A DNA stretch of 64,000 nt from Streptomyces sp. S.PB5 (GCF_030403745.1 NZ_JAQMWP010000002.1:248001-312000), one strand, 5' to 3'; shown: positions 16,780 to 24,979, counted from the stretch's first letter. Notes: generated by a model not told the origin, from the sequence alone. Numbers and translations: made by a program.

Positions 16780-17758
16780 GCTGATTCCCGCTTTCGAATG
16801 TCAGGCAGTTGGTGAGAGAGTTCGCCACGGTGTCGCGCAGGGCGTGGTCCGTGTAATAGGCGGTGTGCGGAGTGATCAGCGCATTCGGCAGTTCCTGCAG
16901 CCGCAACAGCGCCTTGCTTGCCATGGGTCTGTCGCGGCAGTCGGCGTAGAAGACGCCTTCCTCGCCTTCGATGACGTCGAGGGCGGCGCCGCCCAGCCTG
17001 CCGCTCTCCAGTTCCTCCACCAGGGCCTCGGTGTCGATGAGCGCACCGCGCCCGGTGTTGACGACGAGTGCGCCGTTCTTCAGCCGCGCCAGGCGCCGCC
17101 GGTCCAGCAGATGGCGGGTGTCCTCGGTGAGCGGCACGTGCAGCGTGATCAGGTCGCTGCGGCGCAGCAGTTCATCGAGCCGAATGTTCTCGACGTTCTC
17201 GGTACCGATGACGGCGTGACGGTCATGGGCCAGAACGCGACAGCCGAAGCCTCGCAACCGCTCCATGACCGCCGCGCCGATACGGCCGGTCCCGATCACC
17301 CCGACCGTAAGATCGCGCAGTTCCCGTCCGGGCACATCGCTCAGCCGGTAGTCATGAATTCCGGTGCGGCGGACGATGGATTTCGCGTCCCGTATCGCCA
17401 TCAGCATGAGCATCAGCGTGTGGTCGGCCACGCTGTCCGGTGAATAGGAGACGTTTCCGACGGAGATGCCGATGCTGTCCGCGTATTCCACGTCGATGTG
17501 GTCGCAGCCGATGCTCCGAGTGGAGATGTATCTGACGCCTGCTCGGCCGAGCGCACGGAGCGTGGGGCGGGTGACGGGCGTCTTGTGTCCGACGCTGACG
17601 CACCGGCTGCCGGAGGCCAGTTCACTGTTGGCCTCCGAGACCGGTGCGTCGGTGATGGCCGGCCGCACACCGAGGCCGGGCGCCAGCTCGCGGAACAGAA
17701 CGGCTTCGTCCGGGCCGCATCCGTAGATGGTGATGCGGATCGATTCGCTGTGGGTCAT
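16772..17758 (-). CDS. vanH: D-lactate dehydrogenase VanH
   Basis: An NAD(H)-dependent 2-hydroxyacid dehydrogenase of 328 residues that reduces pyruvate to D-lactate for VanA. Signatures are VGVIGTGRIGAAVMERLRGFG (Rossmann fold), SDLITLHVPLTEDTRHLL, and NTGRGALIDTEALVEELESG, with a late His in ITPHTAYYTDHALRD. The ATG at 17758 gives MTHSESIRITIYGCGPDE. The region upstream in the same frame resembles that upstream of vanK because the two promoters are near-duplicates. First gene of vanHAX, behind the VanR-type element at 17792-17822. Confidence 0.95.
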   Translation of the reverse strand: MTHSESIRITIYGCGPDEAVLFRELAPGLGVRPAITDAPVSEANSELASGSRCVSVGHKTPVTRPTLRALGRAGVRYISTRSIGCDHIDVEYADSIGISVGNVSYSPDSVADHTLMLMLMAIRDAKSIVRRTGIHDYRLSDVPGRELRDLTVGVIGTGRIGAAVMERLRGFGCRVLAHDRHAVIGTENVENIRLDELLRRSDLITLHVPLTEDTRHLLDRRRLARLKNGALVVNTGRGALIDTEALVEELESGRLGGAALDVIEGEEGVFYADCRDRPMASKALLRLQELPNALITPHTAYYTDHALRDTVANSLTNCLTFESGNQHG

Positions 17759-17791
17759 GCCCGCAGTCAAGGCGGGAAGCTGTTGCCGGAA

Positions 17792-17822
17792 CGTATGGGG
17801 TTTTCGATATGCCCCCGATACG
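17792..17822 (-). promoter_or_regulatory. VanR-type palindromic element, vanH promoter
   Basis: CGTATGGGGTTTTCGATATG, then CCCCCGATACG. It matches the elements before vanK (19071) and vanR/vanJ (20680). The 3' CGATACG is a further half-site. Assigned to VanR because it occurs before each van transcription unit and nowhere else noticed. Confidence 0.7.
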
Positions 17823-17843
17823 TCCGGCCCTGGCACCATCTCG

Positions 17844-17894
17844 CGCCTCATACGGAGCGTCGCCTCATACAGAGCGTCGCCTCATATAGAGGTC
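17844..17894 (-). repeat. Three 17-bp tandem repeats spanning the vanK stop codon
   Basis: Units at 17844-17860, 17861-17877 and 17878-17894, each CGCCTCATAnrGAGsgt-like on the plus strand. The vanK stop (TCA on plus, 17865-17867) is in the middle unit; the last unit encodes the end of the protein. So part of the coding end was copied into the 3' flank, or the reverse. Confidence 0.75.
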
Positions 17895-19037
17895 GAACGC
17901 CCGGTGGACCAACGGTCGTAGCGGCAGGTCCCACTCGCCGACGTACCGCACCGCTCTGCCGCCCGTGCCGGCCTTGAAGCGGACCAGGCCGACGTGTGGG
18001 TCGTCGGGGCCGAGGGTGGGGGTGATGCCGCGCAGGTCGTAGACGTCGCAGCCGGTCGCGAGCGCTTCGCGGATCATCGCCCACTGGCAGGCGTGGGAGC
18101 CGCGTACCTCGCGCTTGGCGGTCGCGGAGGCGCCGTAGGCGTACACGGCGTGGGTTCCGACGCGGACCAGGATCGTGGCCGCGACCAAGTCGCCCCGGTG
18201 GTGGGCCAGATAGAGCGTGATCCGCTGCGGGTCCTCGGAGTTGAGCGCCGCGAACATGGTCTCGAAGTAGTGCAGCGGCCGGGGTGTGAAGCGGTCGCGC
18301 TCGGCGGTGTGGACGTAGAGGTCGTGAAACGCCTTCAGGGCTTCCGGGGTCCCGTCGTCGGCCGTCACCTCGACGCCTTCCCGGGCCGCCTTCTTGATGT
18401 TGCGGCGCCACTGCTGGTTCATGCCGCCGAGCAGCTCGTCCTCGGTCCGGCCCGCCAGCGGGACCTCGTACTTGAACTGCGGATGCCCGACACCGAACCC
18501 GTCCCGCGGGTGCTGCGGCAGCCAGCCCGCGTCCCTGAGACTCTCGCTCACCCGGGCGCCGACCGGATCGACCCACGGTCCCGGCAGCTCTGTCAGCCGC
18601 CGGACGGCCGGGTCGGTGATGCCCGCCTTGACCTGGGCGGTGCTCCAGGTGTGCGTCACGACCGGTGGGCCGAGCCGGATCGCGAAGGCGCCGTGCGCCT
18701 TCAGATACGCCGCCAGCGGATCGAGCCACGCGCCGATCTCGCCGCTCCAGTCGATGACCGGGCCCTCGGGAAGATACGCCAGCGTGCAGCGGTCCAGCCG
18801 TGGCACCGGCCGGTGCAGGACGAGCCCCGCACCGATCAGCCGCCGGCCGTCGAACCAGCCCAAGGACTCGCTGCGCCACTCGGTCTTGACGCGACCCCAC
18901 GCCGGGGTCTGAAGAAAGCTGACCGACCGCTGGGCCCGCACGAACGCAAGATGCTCGGCGCCGCTGATCGGCCTGACGACGGGATTCCCGGCCGCCGGTG
19001 TTCGTACTGGTCCGCTGTCTGATGCGCTGTAGGACAT
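17865..19037 (-). CDS. vanK: FemX/FemAB-type peptidoglycan aminoacyltransferase VanK
   Basis: A 390-residue Fem-family GNAT-like aminoacyltransferase. In S. coelicolor VanK adds the Gly branch to precursors ending in D-Ala-D-Lac, which the housekeeping FemX cannot use, so it is essential for resistance. Fem features: VSFLQTPAWGRVKTEW, then TEDELLGGMNQQWRRNIKKAAREGVEV, and the C-terminal AYGASATAKREVRGSHACQWAMIREAL. The ATG at 19037 (MSYSASD) follows a weak GGCGG; the extension to 19193 is promoter and repeat DNA. It has its own VanR-type element at 19071. The stop codon lies inside a 17-bp tandem repeat. Confidence 0.93.
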   Translation of the reverse strand: MSYSASDSGPVRTPAAGNPVVRPISGAEHLAFVRAQRSVSFLQTPAWGRVKTEWRSESLGWFDGRRLIGAGLVLHRPVPRLDRCTLAYLPEGPVIDWSGEIGAWLDPLAAYLKAHGAFAIRLGPPVVTHTWSTAQVKAGITDPAVRRLTELPGPWVDPVGARVSESLRDAGWLPQHPRDGFGVGHPQFKYEVPLAGRTEDELLGGMNQQWRRNIKKAAREGVEVTADDGTPEALKAFHDLYVHTAERDRFTPRPLHYFETMFAALNSEDPQRITLYLAHHRGDLVAATILVRVGTHAVYAYGASATAKREVRGSHACQWAMIREALATGCDVYDLRGITPTLGPDDPHVGLVRFKAGTGGRAVRYVGEWDLPLRPLVHRAFDLYMRRRSV

Positions 19038-19070
19038 GCCGCCAGTGAAGGCGGCGGGGTGTTGCCCGGA

Positions 19071-19103
19071 CGTATGCGGTTTTCGATACGCCGCCGATAT
19101 ACG
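19071..19103 (-). promoter_or_regulatory. VanR-type palindromic element, vanK promoter
   Basis: CGTATGCGGTTTTCGATACG at 19071-19090, followed by a further CGATATACG half-site at 19095-19103. Same layout as the vanH and vanR/vanJ copies; similarity to the vanH copy extends through the flank to the start codon. Confidence 0.72.
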
Positions 19104-19127
19104 CGCCGCGGGAACATCGGTGCCCCG

Positions 19128-19492
19128 CGGCTGACCCGCCGCTGGCCTGCCGGCCACCAGTCGATGCCTGGCGCTCGCCGGCGGCTCACGCACCGGTCCC
19201 TGCTACTCGCCCGCCGCTCGCCTGCCGGTTACCGGTCGATGCCCGGCGCCCACCGGCGGCTCACCCGCCGATCCCCCTACTCACCCGTCGCTGGCCCGCC
19301 GATCCCCGCCACTCGCCCGCCGGTCACCAGTCGATGCCCGCCGCCCGCCCGCGGCTCGCCCGCCAATCCGCGCCACTCACCCGCGGCTCACCAACCGAGC
19401 CCGCCACTCATCGCCGACCCCCGCCACTCACCCGCCGATACCCGCGGTTCACCCGCCGAGGCCGCCACCCATGCGCCAATCCCTGCCACTCA
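19128..19492. repeat. Degenerate minisatellite between vanK and vanJ
   Basis: About 360 bp of diverged repeats built from words such as CACTCACCCGCCGATCCC and ACCAGTCGATGCC. Two larger units starting GCCTGCCGG at 19145 and 19220 are 75 bp apart. The last copy, CACTCACCAGCCGATCCCCG near 19487, runs through the vanJ stop (19490-19492) into coding sequence, so the array may derive from the end of vanJ. No promoter or gene is seen inside. Confidence 0.65.
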
Positions 19493-20581
19493 CCAGCCGA
19501 TCCCCGCGGCCACCGGCCGATGATCGCTGCCCGTGGCCGGCAGCAGCCACGCGCTGCGCGGTTCCACGCCGCGGACCAGGATCTCGTCGATCCGCGCCAC
19601 CGGGAACTCCGTCGGCCAGCTGAAGCCGAAGCCGGACCCGGCCATGTCCTGGGCCGAGCGCAGTTGCGAGGTGAGGCCGTCGAACGCGCGGTCGTCCAGG
19701 GTGCCGTTGAAGTCACCGAGCACCAGCACCCGTTCGCTGGGCTCGGCGGCGACCGCCTCGGCGAGCTTTGTCGCGCCGGCGTCCCGCGAGTCCGTCCAGA
19801 AGCCGCCCCTGGGCATCACCCGCACGGAACCCAGATGCGCCACGTACACCGCCAGCGGACCCTTCTCGGTGGCCACCGTGGTGCGCAGGGCACGGGGCGG
19901 GTCCACCGGGACGTCCTCGGGCGACAGCTGCTCGGCCAGCGGTCCGGCCATGTCCCGCAGTACGTCGACCGGCCGGGTGCCGGACAGCGGCAGCTTGCTC
20001 CACAGCCCGACCGTGCCCTGCACGGTGTGGTGCGGGTACGCCTCCGCCAGCTCCTCCTCGTACGTGCCCCGCGCGTCGTCGGTCAGCTCCTCCAGCGCCA
20101 GCAGATCGGCGCCGGAGGCGGCCAGGTCACGGGCGGTGCCGGCCGGGTCGGGGTTCTCGGCGGCGACGTTGTGGCTCACCACGGTGAGGTCACCGCCGGC
20201 GTGGGACTTGTCGGTGAGCAGGCCGCCGTAGAGGTTCAGCCACACCGTGACGGGCAGCAGCAGCGCGACGGCCGCGGCGGCGGAGCGGCGCCAGACCGCC
20301 CCGGCGAGCAGCGGCGCGACGAACAGGCCGAACCACGGCAGGAAGGTCTCCACCAGACTGCCCAGCCCGGCCGGGTTCGGGAGCTGCCGGTGCAGCAGCA
20401 GAAGCAGGCCGAGCAGCAGCGCACCGGCCGTGAACACCGGGCCGCGCCGCCATGGGCCCGGCTGCCGGGAGCCGTCCGGCCGCCGGGAGCCGTCCGGGGG
20501 CCGGGTGCCCGGGGTCGTGTCGTCGACGGCCGGGGCGGCCTGCCTGGCCTGCCCCGCCTCCGCCATGTTCACCTGCGTCAT
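19490..20581 (-). CDS. vanJ: Membrane endonuclease/exonuclease/phosphatase-family protein VanJ
   Basis: A 363-residue membrane protein: a charged N-terminus, hydrophobic segments about residues 50-70, 78-95 and 100-120, then an external EEP domain. Its motifs are LTVVSHNVAAENPDPAGT, DLLALEELTD, VLVLGDFNGTLDD and a terminal TGSDHRPVAAGI (catalytic His). S. coelicolor VanJ confers teicoplanin-class resistance and is not needed for vancomycin resistance. The start is ATG 20581 (MTQVNMAEAG); GTG 20593 and ATG 20566 are alternatives. It is divergent from vanR and shares the VanR-type element at 20680. The stop lies in repeat DNA. Confidence 0.9.
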   Translation of the reverse strand: MTQVNMAEAGQARQAAPAVDDTTPGTRPPDGSRRPDGSRQPGPWRRGPVFTAGALLLGLLLLLHRQLPNPAGLGSLVETFLPWFGLFVAPLLAGAVWRRSAAAAVALLLPVTVWLNLYGGLLTDKSHAGGDLTVVSHNVAAENPDPAGTARDLAASGADLLALEELTDDARGTYEEELAEAYPHHTVQGTVGLWSKLPLSGTRPVDVLRDMAGPLAEQLSPEDVPVDPPRALRTTVATEKGPLAVYVAHLGSVRVMPRGGFWTDSRDAGATKLAEAVAAEPSERVLVLGDFNGTLDDRAFDGLTSQLRSAQDMAGSGFGFSWPTEFPVARIDEILVRGVEPRSAWLLPATGSDHRPVAAGIGW

Positions 20582-20679
20582 CGTCGGTCTCACTCACTCT
20601 TGCTCGCTCTTGCTCACCGCTGTCGGCTGGGCCTCGGCTGGGCCGTGTCGCAAGTGAAGAGAACCGGGTGTTACCAGGG

Positions 20680-20710
20680 CGTATGCGATTTTCGATACGC
20701 GGACGATATG
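20680..20710. promoter_or_regulatory. VanR-type palindromic element, vanJ/vanR divergent promoter
   Basis: CGTATGCGATTTTCGATACG at 20680-20699, followed by a CGATATG half-site at 20704-20710. It serves the 151-bp region between vanJ (minus) and vanR (plus), which fits autoregulation of vanRS as known in S. coelicolor. Confidence 0.72.
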
Positions 20711-20732
20711 TGCCGCCTCCTAGGCTTGACGT

Positions 20733-21428
20733 ATGCGTGTCTTGATCGTCGAGGACGAGCCCTATCTGGCCGAAGCGATCCGCGACGGCCTGCGTCTCGA
20801 AGCGATCGCGGCCGACATCGCGGGCGACGGCGACACCGCTCTGGAGCTGCTCGGGGTCAACACGTACGACATCGCCGTGCTCGACCGAGACATCCCCGGC
20901 CCCTCCGGGGACGAGGTCGCCCGACGCATCGTCGCCTCCGGCAGCGGCATGCCCGTGCTCATGCTCACCGCCGCCGACCGTCTCGACGACAAGGCGTCCG
21001 GCTTCGAACTGGGCGCCGACGACTACCTCACGAAACCCTTCGAACTCCTGGAGCTGGTGCTCAGGCTGCGGGCCCTCGACCGGCGGCGCGCCCACAGCCG
21101 GCCTCCCGTACGCGAGATCGCGGGCCTGCGCGTCGATCCGTTCCGCCGCGAGGTCTACCGTGACGACCGCTACATCGCGCTCACCCGCAAACAGTTCGCG
21201 GTCCTCGAAGTCCTCGTCGCCGCCGAGGGCGGTGTCGTCAGCGCCGAAGAGCTTCTGGAGCGCGCGTGGGACAAGAACGCCGACCCGTTCACCAACGCCG
21301 TACGCATCACGGTCTCGGCGCTGCGCAAGCGGCTCGGCGAGCCCTGGATCATCGCGACCGTGCCGGGCGTCGGCTACCACATCGCCACGGCACCCGGCAC
21401 CGGTCAGGAGGATGGTGACCGTGGATAG
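20733..21428 (+). CDS. vanR: Response regulator VanR
   Basis: An OmpR-type response regulator, 231 residues. The receiver has the acidic pair in VEDEP, the phospho-acceptor Asp51 in LDRDIPG, Thr in LMLTAAD and Lys in TKPF. The C-terminal winged helix includes LTRKQFAVLEVLV and NAVRITVSALRKRLG, ending VPGVGYHIA. It activates the van promoters when phosphorylated by VanS. The start is ATG 20733 with little leader. vanS begins 17 bp before its stop. Confidence 0.94.
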   Translation: MRVLIVEDEPYLAEAIRDGLRLEAIAADIAGDGDTALELLGVNTYDIAVLDRDIPGPSGDEVARRIVASGSGMPVLMLTAADRLDDKASGFELGADDYLTKPFELLELVLRLRALDRRRAHSRPPVREIAGLRVDPFRREVYRDDRYIALTRKQFAVLEVLVAAEGGVVSAEELLERAWDKNADPFTNAVRITVSALRKRLGEPWIIATVPGVGYHIATAPGTGQEDGDRG

Positions 21429-22509
21429 GCGGCGGCCCGGCCTGAGCGTCCGCCTCAAACTCACCCTCAGCTACGCCGGATTCCTCATGGTCGCGGGCCT
21501 CCTGCTGATCGTCGCCGTGGGGGTGTTCCTGCTGCGGCAGGGGTGGTTGCAGACCAATGAGTCGGGGGCGGTGCGAGTGACGCCGGGCACCCTCTTCGTA
21601 CAGGGTTTCGCCCCGACGGCCGCCGCGGTCATGGCGTTCCTCCTGGTGTTCGGGCTCCTGGGCGGATGGATCCTCGCCGGCCGCATGCTCGCCCCGCTGG
21701 ACCGCATCACCCACGCCACCCGCACGGCCGCGACCGGATCGCTGTCCCACCGGATCCGTCTGCCGGGCCGCAAGGACGAGTTCCGCGAACTCGCCGACGC
21801 CTTCGACGCGATGCTCGCCCGCCTCGAAGCGCACGTCGAGGAGCAGCAGAGGTTCGCCGCCAACGCCTCGCACGAGCTGCGTACGCCACTGGCGATCTCC
21901 AAGACCCTCATCGACGTCGCCCGTGCCGACCCGGACCACGACACCGGCCGGCTCGTCGACCGACTGCACGCCGTCAACACCCGGGCCATCGACCTCACCG
22001 AGGCGCTGCTCCTGCTCAGCCGCGCCAACCAGCGCTCCTTCACCCGGGAACACGTCGACCTGTCCCTCGTCGCGGAGGAGGCGGCCGAAACGCTCCACCC
22101 ACTCGCCGAGAAGCACGGCGTGGCCCTGGAGACCAGCGGCGACATCGCCCCCACGAACGGTTCGCCCGCGCTTCTCCTGCAGCTCACCACGAACCTGGTG
22201 CACAACGCGATCATCCACAACGTCCCGGACCAGGGCACCGTCTGGGTCCGCACCGGCGTCCGCCCCGACGCCGTGGTCCTCACCGTCGAGAACACCGGCG
22301 AGCCCCTCACCCCGGAACGGGTCGCGACCTTCACCGAGCCCTTCCAGCGGGGCACCGAGCGCACCTACACCGACCAGGCGGGCGTCGGCCTGGGGCTGGC
22401 CATCGTCAAGACCATCACCGAGGCCCACGACGGCACCCTCACCCTCACCCCACGCCCGTCCGGCGGGCTCCGCATCACCGTGGAACTGCCCGCGGAGTCA
22501 GCGGCCTGA
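21412..22509 (+). CDS. vanS: Sensor histidine kinase VanS
   Basis: A 365-residue membrane kinase. TM1 at about 17-41, a short external loop of about 25 residues, TM2 at about 67-90, then HAMP, the H box ASHELRTPLAISKTLIDVA with His154, the N box NLVHNAIIHN, and G boxes ENTGEPLTPE and GVGLGLAIVKTITEAHDG. In Streptomyces, VanS responds to glycopeptides and also dephosphorylates VanR when no drug is present. AGGAG precedes the ATG at 21412; GTG 21415 is an alternative. It overlaps vanR by 17 bp. Confidence 0.93.
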   Translation: MVTVDRRRPGLSVRLKLTLSYAGFLMVAGLLLIVAVGVFLLRQGWLQTNESGAVRVTPGTLFVQGFAPTAAAVMAFLLVFGLLGGWILAGRMLAPLDRITHATRTAATGSLSHRIRLPGRKDEFRELADAFDAMLARLEAHVEEQQRFAANASHELRTPLAISKTLIDVARADPDHDTGRLVDRLHAVNTRAIDLTEALLLLSRANQRSFTREHVDLSLVAEEAAETLHPLAEKHGVALETSGDIAPTNGSPALLLQLTTNLVHNAIIHNVPDQGTVWVRTGVRPDAVVLTVENTGEPLTPERVATFTEPFQRGTERTYTDQAGVGLGLAIVKTITEAHDGTLTLTPRPSGGLRITVELPAESAA

Positions 22510-22597
22510 GCGGGCAGTACGCTGACGCGTTCGTCGCGTTGAGTGGTGGGTGCGGGCGGTGCAAGGAGCCATCGCGGTGCGGCGGGAGGGGCGGCGG

Positions 22598-22903
22598 ATG
22601 ACATCATCGGGAACGAAGGGAACGAGGCCGGGGAGTCGGTCGAGCAGGCGACCGGCGACACCGGGGCGCTGCGGAATCCCCGGCTCTGCCGGAGCGACTG
22701 CGAGGAGAGCTGCGAGCAGCGGTACGACGGAACTCGCCTGGTTCAAGTCCAGTTACAGCGGCAGCGAGGGCGACGACTGCGTGGAGATCGCGATCGCCGA
22801 ACAGGCCGTCCACGTAAGGGACTCCAAGGACGTGAGCCGTCCGGCCTTCGCCGTGGGCCGGGAAGGCTGGGCACCGTTCGTGCGGTTCGCGGCCGGGTCC
22901 TGA
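22598..22903 (+). CDS. DUF397 domain protein with an atypical N-terminus
   Basis: The last 60 residues are a clear DUF397 domain: ELAWFKSSYSGSEGDDCVEIAI, VHVRDSKDVSRPAF and WAPFVRF. DUF397 proteins are small and usually sit beside an XRE regulator in Streptomyces; none is adjacent. The domain normally begins a few residues from the start, but no start codon occurs nearby, so the frame goes back to ATG 22598 (GGAGGGGCGGCGG upstream). The added 40 residues are Arg/Ser/Gly/Pro-rich and unlike the family, suggesting a frameshift or lost upstream sequence. Confidence 0.65.
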   Translation: MTSSGTKGTRPGSRSSRRPATPGRCGIPGSAGATARRAASSGTTELAWFKSSYSGSEGDDCVEIAIAEQAVHVRDSKDVSRPAFAVGREGWAPFVRFAAGS

Positions 22904-22919
22904 GCCGCTGGGAACACGG

Positions 22920-23300
22920 ATGCTTCACCACCTCGGCGGGCTGCTGTTCGTGGCCTTCGGTCTGGTGCTGGTCGCCGCCGGTGTCGTCTGGCGGGGGCAT
23001 GTCCTGCGCCCCCTCTCGGCGAAGCGGGCGCGGGCGGCCGCGGCCCGGGACCGTTCCAGACAGCTGCTGCGGTCCGCGGACATGGCCATCGCCGAAGCGC
23101 GCCGCCGGGCCGCACCCGGTGAGCCGGCCATCGTCACCGTCAGGGATGTGACCCGGGTGGCGGGCCGGCACTACGGGCACCTCACCGTGGAGCACGAAGA
23201 GGCGGCGGCCGCCCTACGCCGCCGGTACGAGGCCGCTGACGGCCGGGCGGACTGCGTGACCGACGCGTTCACCCCGGCTCCTGGGACTCCTGGCCGATGA
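22920..23300 (+). CDS. Small single-pass membrane protein, unknown
   Basis: A 126-residue protein not recognised as a family. One transmembrane helix at about residues 5-24 (LGGLLFVAFGLVLVAAGVVW) is followed by a basic Arg/Ala-rich helix and a soluble tail with VTRVAGRHYGHLTVEHEEAAAALRRRYE. It starts at ATG 22920, 17 bp after the DUF397 gene, with only a weak purine stretch upstream. Codon use is like the neighbours, so it is probably real. Confidence 0.6.
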   Translation: MLHHLGGLLFVAFGLVLVAAGVVWRGHVLRPLSAKRARAAAARDRSRQLLRSADMAIAEARRRAAPGEPAIVTVRDVTRVAGRHYGHLTVEHEEAAAALRRRYEAADGRADCVTDAFTPAPGTPGR

Positions 23301-23378
23301 AGCGCGCGGTGCCGGGGCGAGTTGTATCTCTGCGCTCCGGCCCGGCGATCGGACCGCCGCCGGAGACAAGTCCCAGAG

Positions 23379-23412
23379 ATGCCGCCGCCCCCTCCCCGGG
23401 GTGCGGCGGCAT
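23379..23412 (-). terminator. Hairpin terminator after the XRE-murA gene
   Basis: ATGCCGCCG (23379-23387) pairs with CGGCGGCAT (23404-23412). It is directly downstream of the minus-strand stop at 23421 and between two convergent genes. Confidence 0.6.
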
Positions 23413-23420
23413 TCGCGCAA

Positions 23421-24950
23421 TCAGATGTCCCGGAAGATCTCGATCTGCGCCCCCACCGAGTTGAGGCGCTCCGCGAGCTCCTCGTACCCCCGGTTGATGA
23501 CATACACGTTCCGCAGCACGGACGTGCCCTCCGCGGCCATCATCGCCAGCAGCACGACCACGGCGGGCCGCAGCGCCGGCGGGCACATCATCTCGGCGGC
23601 GCGCCAGCGGGTCGGGCCCTCGACCAGCACCCGGTGCGGGTCGAGGAGTTGGAGCCTGCCGCCGAGGCGGTTGAGGTCCGTCAGGTAGATCGCGCGGTTG
23701 TCGTAGACCCAGTCGTGGATCAGCGTCTTGCCCTGCGCGGACGCCGCGATGGCCGCGAAGAACGGGACGTTGTCGATGTTCAGACCCGGGAACGGCATCG
23801 GGTGGATCTTGTCGATCGGGGCTTCGAGCTTGCTCGGCCGGACCGTGAGGTCGACCAGGCGGGTGCGGCCGTTGTCGGCGAAGTACTCCGGCGTACGGTC
23901 GTGGTCGAGCCCCATCTCCTCCAGGACAGCGAGCTCGATCTCCAGGAACTCGATGGGCACCCGGCGGACCGTCAGCTCCGACTCCGTGACCACCGCGGCC
24001 GCCAGCAGGCTCATCGCCTCGACCGGGTCCTCGGAGGGGGAGTAGTCGACGTCGACGTCGATGGTCGGCACGCCGTGCACGGTGAGGGTCGTGGTGCCGA
24101 TGCCCTCGACCTTGACGCCGAGCGCCTCCAGGAAGAAGCAGAGGTCCTGGACCATGTAGTTGGAGGACGCGTTGCGGATGACGGTGACGCCGTCGTGCCG
24201 CGCGGCGGCCAGCAGCGCGTTCTCGGTCACGGTGTCGCCGCGCTCGGTCAGCACGATCGGGCGGTCGGGGGAGATCGAGCGGTCGACCTGGGCGTGGTAC
24301 AGGCCCTCGGTCGCCGCGATGTCCAGACCGAACCGGCGCAGCGCGATCATGTGCGGCTCGATGGTCCGCGTACCGAGGTCGCAGCCGCCCGCGTACGGCA
24401 GCTTGAAGCCGTCCATGCGGTGCAGCAGCGGGCCGAGGAACATGATGATCGAGCGGGTGCGGCGGGCCGCGTCCGCGTCGATCGCGGCCATGTCGAGTTC
24501 GGCCGGGGGCACAATCTCCAGGTCGACGCCGTCGTTGATCCAGCGGGTGCGCACGCCGATGGAGTTCAGCACCTCCAGGAGGCGGTAGACCTCCTCGATG
24601 CGGGCCACGCGGCGCAGCACTGTGCGCCCCTTGTTGAGCAGCGAGGCGCACAGCAGTGCCACGCACGCGTTCTTGCTCGTCTTGACGTCGATGGCGCCGG
24701 AGAGCCGGCGCCCGCCGACGACCCGTAGATGCATCGGCCCCGCGTAGCCCAGAGAGACGATTTCGCTTTCGAGGGCTTCGCCGATTCGAGCGATCATCTC
24801 AAGGCTGATGTTCTGATTGCCGCGCTCGATGCGGTTGACGGCGCTCTGGCTGGTGCCCAGGGCCTCTGCGAGCTGCGACTGTGTCCAGCCCCGGTGTTGC
24901 CGGGCGTCACGGATGAGCTTGCCGATGCGTACGAGGTAATCGTCTGCCAT
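23421..24950 (-). CDS. XRE helix-turn-helix/UDP-GlcNAc enolpyruvyltransferase (MurA) fusion
   Basis: A 509-residue protein with two parts. Residues 5-68 are an XRE HTH (IRDARQHRGWTQSQLAEALG, SQSAVNRIERG). From about residue 73 comes a full MurA/EPSP-synthase fold. KTSKNACVALL holds the usual Lys-Asn pair, Cys190 in YAGGCDLGTRTIEPH occupies the phosphoenolpyruvate/fosfomycin-reactive position, and FPGLNIDNVPF keeps the late Asp. It could make UDP-GlcNAc-enolpyruvate for cell wall, act as a metabolite-responsive regulator, or both. An operator-like palindrome lies 12 bp before the start and recurs before acnA. I recall similar fusions in other streptomycetes next to aconitase. Confidence 0.88.
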   Translation of the reverse strand: MADDYLVRIGKLIRDARQHRGWTQSQLAEALGTSQSAVNRIERGNQNISLEMIARIGEALESEIVSLGYAGPMHLRVVGGRRLSGAIDVKTSKNACVALLCASLLNKGRTVLRRVARIEEVYRLLEVLNSIGVRTRWINDGVDLEIVPPAELDMAAIDADAARRTRSIIMFLGPLLHRMDGFKLPYAGGCDLGTRTIEPHMIALRRFGLDIAATEGLYHAQVDRSISPDRPIVLTERGDTVTENALLAAARHDGVTVIRNASSNYMVQDLCFFLEALGVKVEGIGTTTLTVHGVPTIDVDVDYSPSEDPVEAMSLLAAAVVTESELTVRRVPIEFLEIELAVLEEMGLDHDRTPEYFADNGRTRLVDLTVRPSKLEAPIDKIHPMPFPGLNIDNVPFFAAIAASAQGKTLIHDWVYDNRAIYLTDLNRLGGRLQLLDPHRVLVEGPTRWRAAEMMCPPALRPAVVVLLAMMAAEGTSVLRNVYVINRGYEELAERLNSVGAQIEIFRDI

Positions 24951-24961
24951 GGGGTTGAGGC

Positions 24962-24979
24962 TATCTCAGATATGAGATG
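24962..24979. promoter_or_regulatory. Operator-like palindrome before the XRE-murA gene
   Basis: TATCTC-AGATAT-GAGATG. It starts 12 bp upstream of the ATG at 24950 and probably overlaps the promoter. It follows the same TATCTC-N6-GAGAT pattern as 25422-25439 before acnA. Confidence 0.6.
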
